NCBI GenBank assembly: GCA_012522285.1
Contig: JAAYKS010000043.1
Location: 1 to 5,718 of the forward strand
Origin: Clostridiaceae bacterium
Lineage (GTDB): Bacteria > Bacillota > Clostridia > Saccharofermentanales > UBA5734
Direction of reading: 5' to 3'
DNA length: 5,718 nucleotides
Positions 1 to 5,718 of this stretch are shown piece after piece. Positions within the stretch are counted from its first letter, which is position 1. Each line of letters opens with the position of its first letter. The notes below the pieces were generated by a model that saw only the letters and a list, made by a program, of their open reading frames with translations, was not told the origin of the DNA and ran no database searches. Both the position numbers and the translations under genes were made by a program.

Positions 1-431
1 GCGATCAGCGCACCCTGCCCTTTCGCATCGGCCGGATACCGGTCCAGAATCCGTCCGATCACCATGGCTGACTCGCGGGTTGCCTCGAGCACATCGATGG
101 AAACGCCGTTTTGCACGCGGATCAAATCGACGACATAATCCCGGTTTTCCGCTTCCCGCAACGCGGTGGTGGCAACGGTTCTGGATCGTGACACGCCATA
201 CTCCCGCATGACCTGGGCATAATCTTTCAGGATGCGGGACAGCAGTGCCACGCTGTCGAACCGGATGCGGCGGGAGGTGAAGACCTCGCGTCCGATCCGA
301 ACGGGTCTTTCCAGTGATTCAAGCTCCCGCCAGCCATCCCCGGTTACCTGGACGACACGCATACGCACAGACGAGGAACCGATTTCTGTTACCGATAAAA
401 CAGGGGTGTCGATGTGGTCGTCCATCCGCAT
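1..431 (-). CDS. Ppx/GppA-family phosphatase (exopolyphosphatase-like), N-terminal part
   Basis: This is a partial gene that runs off the left edge, with 143 residues visible and no stop. Family members are ASKHA-fold enzymes that remove terminal phosphate from polyphosphate or hydrolyse pppGpp in the cytoplasm. Seen here: the N-terminal phosphate-binding strand-loop EIGSSSVRM (residues 16-24; usual form DIGSNSVRL), then RIGREVF (45-51, usual RLGEGV), then the strong family motif TVATTALREAENRD (85-98, usual VATSALREAKN), then ATRESA (117-122) in place of the common SGEEEA. The start is ATG at 431, with GGAAGG nine bases upstream (446-441); ATG at 425 would leave that SD too far away. The gene is divergent from the MBL-fold hydrolase gene. 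Odd points are Glu16 in place of the usual Asp and Ser121 in place of a usual Glu. The family is certain enough; exopolyphosphatase versus guanosine pentaphosphatase cannot be decided from this half. Confidence 0.88.
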   Translation of the reverse strand, partial: MRMDDHIDTPVLSVTEIGSSSVRMRVVQVTGDGWRELESLERPVRIGREVFTSRRIRFDSVALLSRILKDYAQVMREYGVSRSRTVATTALREAENRDYVVDLIRVQNGVSIDVLEATRESAMVIGRILDRYPADAKGQGALI

Positions 432-440
432 GTGAGACCG

Positions 441-446
441 CCTTCC
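441..446 (-). promoter_or_regulatory. Ribosome binding site of the Ppx/GppA gene
   Basis: On the minus strand GGAAGG lies nine bases before ATG 431. It is weaker than the SD sites of the other genes here, and it favours 431 over the second in-frame ATG at 425. Confidence 0.5.
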
Positions 447-507
447 ATCCCTACAGGCTATTCCTTGCGCCCTCTTGCCGGTGAACGCGCGACGAGAGAT
501 TTTCTTT

Positions 508-516
508 ATTGTATCA
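508..516 (-). promoter_or_regulatory. Possible extended -10 promoter element for the Ppx/GppA gene
   Basis: Read on the minus strand this is TGATACAAT, a TGn extension plus a hexamer one base off TATAAT, within the only AT-rich patch of the divergent intergenic region. No good -35 hexamer is seen 16-18 bases upstream, which an extended -10 can tolerate. It sits about 80 bases ahead of the start codon. It overlaps TATCAT (512-517) on the plus strand, which could be a -10 for the MBL-fold gene but also lacks a clear -35. Both assignments are by eye only. Confidence 0.3.
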
Positions 517-576
517 TTTGTATGAAGACATCTGAGTGAGAACCACTTCCGATCCTTTCGGTTGTGGAGAGAGATG

Positions 577-584
577 AGGAGGTG
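577..584 (+). promoter_or_regulatory. Ribosome binding site that sets the start of the MBL-fold hydrolase
   Basis: AGGAGGTG is a near-perfect anti-SD complement whose AGGAGG core ends five bases before ATG 588. It lies inside the reading frame opened by GTG 564, so the longer form would have its own SD as coding sequence. This makes ATG 588 the start. Confidence 0.85.
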
Positions 585-587
585 CGT

Positions 588-1238
588 ATGGCAATCACAA
601 GACACGATCGGGTGACCGTTCAATGGTTGGGTCACTCCTGTTTCCGGATCGACAACGGAACCAACTCGATCGTGATTGATCCGTACAACGATAAGATCGG
701 GTATCCGGCGCTCCACACCCGGGCGTCGATGGTGACCGCCAGTCACGGACACGGGGATCACAACTGTTTTGAAGCGGTCGAGCGTCTCCCGTACGAAACC
801 GATCCAGACGCTGCCATCACGGTCGAGAACGTCGAAACGTTCCACGATGCCGAGGGGGGGACCGCACGCGGCAAGAACAAAGTACAGATCGTCCATACGG
901 GCGGGTTTTCGATTGTACATCTCGGAGACTTGGGGCATCTGCTGAGCGATGAACAGGCAGCAGCGATCGGACAGCCGGATCTCCTGCTGATACCAGTCGG
1001 CGGGTTTTATACCATCGACGCCACACAGGCAGCTGCCACGGTCAGACAGCTCCAGCCGGGGGTGGTCATTCCGATGCACTACCGGCATGCGTATGGTCCG
1101 GACCAGATCGCTCCGGTTGACGACTTTCTCGACGCAATGCGGGAGGAGTTCGAGATCATGAATGTCGGCAGCGATATCATCGCACTGGATCGGTCGTTGT
1201 TTGGGAAAGTGCTGGTACTGCGTTACCGGCAGGCATAA
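588..1238 (+). CDS. MBL-fold metal-dependent hydrolase (UlaG/YtkL-like, Lactamase_B_3 type)
   Basis: This complete cytoplasmic protein of 216 residues has no signal peptide or membrane segment. It has the metallo-beta-lactamase metal-binding set: LGHSCF near the N-terminus (14-19), the first-motif signature HGHGDH (53-58), a likely ligand His86 in TFHD, Asp114 in HLGDLGH and His164 in IPMHY. Length and motif order match small stand-alone hydrolases related to L-ascorbate-6-phosphate lactonase UlaG and B. subtilis YtkL (about 220-230 residues), not true beta-lactamases. Known relatives bind two metal ions and cleave lactones, phosphodiesters or other esters; the substrate here is unknown. An in-frame GTG at 564 would add eight residues but overlaps the SD, so ATG 588 is chosen. 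The gene stands alone on its strand: divergent from the Ppx/GppA gene, convergent with the lar-like gene, and followed directly by a terminator. A role in the neighbouring sugar-acid cluster, such as a lactonase, is possible but unsupported, since it is transcribed separately. Confidence 0.9.
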   Translation: MAITRHDRVTVQWLGHSCFRIDNGTNSIVIDPYNDKIGYPALHTRASMVTASHGHGDHNCFEAVERLPYETDPDAAITVENVETFHDAEGGTARGKNKVQIVHTGGFSIVHLGDLGHLLSDEQAAAIGQPDLLLIPVGGFYTIDATQAAATVRQLQPGVVIPMHYRHAYGPDQIAPVDDFLDAMREEFEIMNVGSDIIALDRSLFGKVLVLRYRQA

Positions 1239-1266
1239 GGATCTGAATCCCTGTTTCAGATCTTTT
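1237..1266 (+). terminator. Rho-independent terminator of the MBL-fold gene
   Basis: The arms GATCTGAA (1240-1247) and TTCAGATC (1255-1262) pair perfectly around a seven-base loop. The stem can extend by a G-U and two A-U pairs, and TTTT follows at 1263-1266. The hairpin begins at the stop codon. It is AT-rich for a terminator stem, but position and U-tail are right. Confidence 0.7.
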
Positions 1267-1436
1267 GGGTCCGTCAATAGATTTTCCTCATTGCATTTCT
1301 TCTCTTTTTCCTGGTCGCCTTCATCGCAGCCGTATCCACGATTCAAAATTACCCCGTCGTTAACAGTATGAAACACCCCCGCGGCCGTCTGTCTGTACAG
1401 GGCCGCGGGGGCGTTTGCTACCAGCAGATGTCTGTA
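1239..1436. other. Convergent intergenic region with two hairpins
   Basis: These 198 bases separate the ends of two converging genes. They hold the U-tailed hairpin at 1240-1266 and the GC-rich hairpin at 1371-1416. The 100 bases between are T-rich on the plus strand and contain no gene I can support: one plus frame reads as a hydrophobic stretch but has no ATG, GTG or TTG start ahead of it. Confidence 0.7.
1371..1416 (-). terminator. Strong GC-rich hairpin, terminator of the four-gene cluster, possibly bidirectional
   Basis: The 16-base arms at 1371-1386 and 1401-1416 pair at 15 of 16 positions, with core CCCCCGCGGCC against GGCCGCGGGGG. The 14-base loop can form a further four-pair CTGT/ACAG helix. 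The arms end in AAA on one side and TTT on the other, so a short U-run follows the stem whichever strand is transcribed. It begins 20 bases after the lar-like stop codon, the expected place for the end of the minus-strand transcript. The U-run is only three bases, so termination rests on a very stable stem; it could also protect the 3' end of the mRNA. Confidence 0.75.
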
Positions 1437-2744
1437 TCAGAATCGTCCGCGATCTGCCCAGAGTCCCAGCGCCGGGTTGGGGATGTAATAGACTTCCTCA
1501 CCCGCCACCGTCTGGAATCCAGCTTTCATCCGATCCGGATGGTACGTCTGAACCGCTTCGTCGTAATCCATCCATCCGAACCCCACGCCTTCGACTTCTT
1601 CCCGGCTGAGCAGACGGGTGGCATAGGTGATGGAGAAACGTCCGTCCGATGAACCGTGGATCAGGTGTGCCGGGACTGACTGGTTGTTCTGGAGATCCTC
1701 GTTCTCGCGAAACAACGAGAGCACCCGCTCCCGCCCGACATAGCCATATTTTCGGATGAGGCGGTCGTTTTCCACATCCTCCCCAAAACGGGAAATACCG
1801 GGTGCGAGCACCAGCAGCTGTCCGCCATCCGCGATCGCCATGCGGGTCCGGTAAACCGCCTTGTTGCCCAGCCAGGTGCTCTTGAACTCCTGACCGTCGA
1901 GATAGACGACCACTTTTTCGAGCGGTTTATCCACGAAGATCAGATTCTTTTTCTGGCTGAGCGCCACGGCTTGTTCAAACAGCGCGCGTTCCCGGCCGAT
2001 GTAGAGCCCCCGGACCGAAATGTCGGTTCCGACGGCCGTGGTGACCGTCAGCACATAGAGGAGCGGGATTTGTCCCAGCGTGTGTTCCTGTGCGTAGTCG
2101 AACAGTTTGCGGACCGGCGAATGGTCTTTGCCCATGATGCGCTCCAGCCCGTAAAACGCGCCGAGCATGTGGGAGCTGCTGATCATGGAAGATCCGCCGC
2201 ATCCGACAAACAGATTTTTGCTCTGGTTGGCCATCCCGACAACCTCGTGCGGGACGACCTGCCCAATCGAAATCACCAGGTCATAGGACGGGTCGAGGAT
2301 GCGCCGGTTGAGTTCGATGTCGACCGGTGTGTCCATCAGGCCCTCGCTGATCTCGCTTACATACGCCCCCGGGATCTGTCCGATCCGGACCACGTCGTCC
2401 CGCCAGTTGTGTACCAGCAGGGAGGCCGGATCGACCGTGTCCCCGAAAAAGGCGCGGCTTTCCTCCGGGGATATCGGCTGGTGCGTGCCCAATGCGGGCA
2501 GGATGTCCACTTCGCACGCATCCGCGACCAGGAGGGAACGCAGCATCGCGGTGATAGGGCCGGCATACGAGTGGAACCGGGTGTAGTCGGGGGGAATCAA
2601 GAGCACTTTGCGCAGCGGGCGACCGGTGCGGGCCAGTGCCTGCCCGAGGGCTTGCCGGATTTCGGTGTCGGTGATGCGCCCACAGTCCCCGGCTTCGATC
2701 GCCAGGGAAGGGGAGCAAAAACCATCGGTTTGGGTCGTGGACAT
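1437..2744 (-). CDS. LarA-like nickel-pincer-dependent 2-hydroxyacid racemase/epimerase
   Basis: This complete 435-residue protein (LarA of Lactiplantibacillus plantarum is about 424) has the DUF2088/LarA N-terminal domain and a C-terminal domain. Visible motifs are PPDYTR (51-56, matching the DHTR motif with Asp72/Arg75), GTHQP (86-90, His88 matching His108), VPHE (His166, matching His174), QSKN (Lys176, matching the pincer-linking Lys184) and SSHM (His192, matching His200). The His-Lys and Lys-His spacings of 10 and 16 equal those of LarA. Lys295 lies near where LarA has Lys298. Known members invert C2 of lactate, malate, 2-hydroxyglutarate, phenyllactate or D-gluconate using a Ni-pyridinium-dithiocarboxylate cofactor made by LarB, LarC and LarE; none of those genes is in the window. 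The start is ATG 2744, with AAAGGAG (2757-2751) six bases upstream. It follows gnd by 24 bases and is last in the cluster. The neighbour 6-phosphogluconate dehydrogenase makes a gluconate-type substrate the best guess, not a proof. Confidence 0.87.
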   Translation of the reverse strand: MSTTQTDGFCSPSLAIEAGDCGRITDTEIRQALGQALARTGRPLRKVLLIPPDYTRFHSYAGPITAMLRSLLVADACEVDILPALGTHQPISPEESRAFFGDTVDPASLLVHNWRDDVVRIGQIPGAYVSEISEGLMDTPVDIELNRRILDPSYDLVISIGQVVPHEVVGMANQSKNLFVGCGGSSMISSSHMLGAFYGLERIMGKDHSPVRKLFDYAQEHTLGQIPLLYVLTVTTAVGTDISVRGLYIGRERALFEQAVALSQKKNLIFVDKPLEKVVVYLDGQEFKSTWLGNKAVYRTRMAIADGGQLLVLAPGISRFGEDVENDRLIRKYGYVGRERVLSLFRENEDLQNNQSVPAHLIHGSSDGRFSITYATRLLSREEVEGVGFGWMDYDEAVQTYHPDRMKAGFQTVAGEEVYYIPNPALGLWADRGRF

Positions 2745-2768
2745 GCGCGACTCCTTTCGTAGGCCTTG

Positions 2769-4217
<1,449 letters not shown>

Positions 4218-4225
4218 TCCTTTTT

Positions 4226-4232
4226 CCTCCTC
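4226..4232 (-). promoter_or_regulatory. Ribosome binding site that sets the start of gnd
   Basis: On the minus strand GAGGAGG ends eight bases before ATG 4217. It begins just after the stop of the HAD gene (TGA 4237-4235), so ribosomes finishing that gene arrive at the gnd start region. No SD is visible ahead of the in-frame GTG at 4238. Confidence 0.8.
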
Positions 4233-4234
4233 GT

Positions 4235-5131
4235 TCACGCTTGGGTGGTTTTCCAGGGCGGATGTTCTGGCAGACAGGTGTCAAACACGTCCAGCAGCGA
4301 TTGGGCATAGTCGCCTGCGTAGCTGCCCTGTAGGAAGCGGTCGAGCGCTTCGTCGAGGAAGCGCTTCCAGGCGTTCTCCTCGTCTCCTGGGTTGATCGGG
4401 TAAAAACCCGCCCTGTTCGCGTCCGCTGCTGCCTTGTCGCCCGGGGCGTCGCCCACCATCAGGATGTCTTGTGCCCGATAGCGGCCTTCCATCGCGTGCC
4501 GGATGATTTCCTTTTTGGACCCCATCTCCTGTCCCGCGATCACCTTGACATAGTCTGCCAGTCCGTGTTCGGCCCACTCCCGGACCAGGGCTTCCCCCGG
4601 CGTCGCGGAGCAGACCACGATGTCCGCGACTTCCTGCAGCTTCTCGAGACTTTCCCGGACATAAGGAAAGGGGGGCACGCCGTGTACGATCTGGCCGATT
4701 GAGGCGTTGACCGCTTTGGACCAGCCGAGCGCGCGGACCAGGACCGGATCGTTTGTACGAGCCGTTTCCACTTCCAGTGCGGGCTCTCCGAGTTTGGTTT
4801 CGCGTTCCATCCAGTCCCGCAGCGCGCCGGTCTCCGGGGACTTATATCCGCGCCGCAGCACCTCCTCCCGTTCCGAGAGCAGGTCGAACACCCGGATCAA
4901 CGCGGGGAACCGGTTGATGCCGCGCCATTTGGAGTAAAGGTTGACGAACTCCGCGGCCTCGCGGACGTATTTTGACACATACTGGAGATCCCAGCTGTTG
5001 ATGATGTTGGGGATGAAACATTCCTTGTGCTTGATTTCCATGCTGTCGAAGGCGCATCCGTCGGAGTCGATGCAGATGAGCCGGTCGTGCGTTTTCTTAA
5101 AATCAAGCAGAGGCTGATGAGGGACGGACAT
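4235..5131 (-). CDS. HAD-superfamily hydrolase (probable phosphatase), large helical cap
   Basis: This complete 298-residue cytoplasmic protein has all four HAD motifs: motif I IDSDGCAFDS (21-30) with nucleophile Asp22 and general acid/base Asp24, motif II VVCSAT (172-177) with Ser175, motif III Lys206 or Lys207 in GSKKE, and motif IV VGDAPGD (226-232) with Asp228 and Asp232. Keeping both motif I aspartates fits a phosphatase or phosphomutase acting on a small phosphorylated compound. The roughly 120 residues between motif I and motif II (about 31-150) would be an unusually large helical C1 cap that sets the substrate; I do not recognise that cap. The start is ATG 5131 with CAGGAGA (5143-5137) upstream. 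It is 45 bases after the phosphofructokinase stop and 17 before the gnd ATG, so it belongs to the same transcript. A sugar-phosphate or phosphosugar-acid substrate is inferred from the neighbours only; E. coli YieH is a HAD enzyme active on 6-phosphogluconate. Confidence 0.85.
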   Translation of the reverse strand: MSVPHQPLLDFKKTHDRLICIDSDGCAFDSMEIKHKECFIPNIINSWDLQYVSKYVREAAEFVNLYSKWRGINRFPALIRVFDLLSEREEVLRRGYKSPETGALRDWMERETKLGEPALEVETARTNDPVLVRALGWSKAVNASIGQIVHGVPPFPYVRESLEKLQEVADIVVCSATPGEALVREWAEHGLADYVKVIAGQEMGSKKEIIRHAMEGRYRAQDILMVGDAPGDKAAADANRAGFYPINPGDEENAWKRFLDEALDRFLQGSYAGDYAQSLLDVFDTCLPEHPPWKTTQA

Positions 5132-5148
5132 GGTATTCTCCTGTTCTG

Positions 5149-5164
5149 CCGCGTGGACCCGCGG
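5149..5164. repeat. Small perfect inverted repeat between the phosphofructokinase and HAD genes
   Basis: CCGCG and CGCGG pair around a six-base spacer, within the 45-base gap and just upstream of the HAD SD. There is no U-run on either side, so it does not look like a terminator. It may be a weak stem affecting translation or simply chance in GC-rich DNA. Confidence 0.35.
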
Positions 5165-5176
5165 CCGGTTGTGAAC

Positions 5177-5718
5177 TCATTTCCGAACGGTTTGAGGCTC
5201 GTAGGGCGGAAGGATTTTCTCTGCAAAATAGGGGCGGAGCCGAGCAAAACGCATTCGCCCATCGACCAGTGGGACACTGACCCAGTCCTCGCCGACCAGC
5301 GGCCGCGCGTAACGGACAAAGTCGTCAGTGACATCCGTTTTGTCGTGCGAGAGCCACGCGGCGGGAAACGTGCGCTCGGAGTTGGCCACCGTCTCCAGCG
5401 GCACTTTTCCGTAAGATACGGAGTAGACGGGGCCCGGTGCGCGAAACAGGGTGGACATGAATCCGTTGCCCTCCTCCATGGCGATCCGCACGGCCTGCTG
5501 ACCCAACCGGTAGGCTTCGTCAAGATCCACCGGCGAGGCGGACAGAATCGAACCGCGCTGGTCGGTGCCCGGCACCTGACAGCGGGCGGTACCGCGGACG
5601 GCCAATCCCTTGTCGTTGAGGTAGTTGGTCACAGCCTGGGCCGCGGTCGTGCGGCTGGCGGAGAACTGCGTGTGCCCGAACGAATCGCTGGTCCGGCCGA
5701 TGTCGCCGACGTCAAAGC
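5177..5718 (-). CDS. Phosphofructokinase family (ATP- or PPi-dependent), C-terminal part
   Basis: The gene is cut by the right edge; 179 C-terminal residues and the stop are present, roughly the last 40-45% of a 400-residue enzyme. The family phosphorylates fructose 6-phosphate at C1, using ATP or pyrophosphate. Seen in order: GRTSDSFGHTQ near the edge (about 5684-5698 and below; family TD-FGH-Q), then PGTDQRGS (about 5549-5572), matching LGHIQRGGS of E. coli PfkA where His249 and Arg252 bind fructose 6-phosphate, then SASPVDLDEAYRLGQQAV, VPLETVAN and YARPLVGE, all typical of the C-terminal half. The Arg of QR is kept, but the preceding His is Thr here, as expected of a divergent, non-PfkA-like clade such as the long PPi-dependent forms. 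The phosphoryl-donor residues lie outside the window, so ATP versus PPi use is open. A GTG at 5632 is internal: the frame continues open to the edge. It is first of the four visible genes of the cluster. Confidence 0.85.
   Translation of the reverse strand, partial: FDVGDIGRTSDSFGHTQFSASRTTAAQAVTNYLNDKGLAVRGTARCQVPGTDQRGSILSASPVDLDEAYRLGQQAVRIAMEEGNGFMSTLFRAPGPVYSVSYGKVPLETVANSERTFPAAWLSHDKTDVTDDFVRYARPLVGEDWVSVPLVDGRMRFARLRPYFAEKILPPYEPQTVRK

Noticed and set aside
232..435. A 67-codon plus-strand frame inside the Ppx/GppA gene
   Set aside because: It lies antisense to clear Ppx/GppA motifs, and its Arg/Ser/Thr-rich translation has no family resemblance.
564..587. GTG 564 as start of the MBL-fold hydrolase
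   Set aside because: The eight added residues are encoded by the SD region of ATG 588, and GTG 564 has no convincing SD of its own.
432..587. Riboswitch or small RNA in the divergent intergenic region
   Set aside because: I looked for conserved leader elements or strong stems and saw only short, unconvincing pairings; the region is under 160 bases.
1281..1370. Plus-strand hydrophobic frame (reads like IFLIAFLLFFLVAFIAAV) between the two terminators
   Set aside because: It looks like a membrane segment, but a stop (TAG) lies directly ahead, there is no ATG, GTG or TTG start or SD, and the frame runs on through the GC-rich hairpin. T-rich DNA gives Phe/Leu/Ile by chance. A decayed small membrane protein is possible but not supportable.
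1971..2762. A 263-codon open frame on the plus strand, antisense to the LarA-like gene
   Set aside because: No SD and no domain signal; the opposite frame has conserved LarA residues with exact spacing.

Overview
The window is compact, G+C-rich bacterial DNA, about 57-60% by eye. Five of the six genes have recognisable Shine-Dalgarno (SD) sequences, four of them purine-rich with a core such as GAGGAGG or AAAGGAG; the sixth gene starts outside the window. Strong SDs, tight gene packing and a gnd/phosphofructokinase cluster suggest a moderately high-GC member of the Bacillota (Bacillales-type). That assignment is inference; there is no rRNA or lineage marker here.

Layout: (1) 1-431, minus strand: N-terminal 143 residues of a Ppx/GppA-family phosphatase, cut by the left edge. 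(2) 432-587: divergent intergenic region with weak promoter candidates. (3) 588-1238, plus strand: a complete metallo-beta-lactamase-fold hydrolase followed at once by a U-tailed hairpin. (4) 1239-1436: convergent intergenic region with that terminator and a long GC-rich hairpin serving the opposite strand. (5) 1437-5718, minus strand: a tight four-gene cluster, in transcription order phosphofructokinase (3' part only), HAD phosphatase, 6-phosphogluconate dehydrogenase (gnd), LarA-like nickel-pincer racemase/epimerase. Gaps inside the cluster are 45, 17 and 24 bases, so it is very likely one transcript whose promoter lies beyond the right edge.

The four-gene cluster is the most interesting part. 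Phosphofructokinase and 6-phosphogluconate dehydrogenase are nodes of glycolysis and the oxidative pentose phosphate pathway. The LarA relative keeps the key LarA catalytic residues at the same spacing (two His and the cofactor-linking Lys), and known members of this superfamily racemise or epimerise 2-hydroxy acids, including D-gluconate. Together with an uncharacterised HAD phosphatase, this suggests a small module linking 6-phosphogluconate to free sugar acids: dephosphorylation, then C2 epimerisation. That is a hypothesis; no substrate can be read from sequence alone.

No CRISPR array, insertion sequence, tRNA, rRNA or clear riboswitch was seen.
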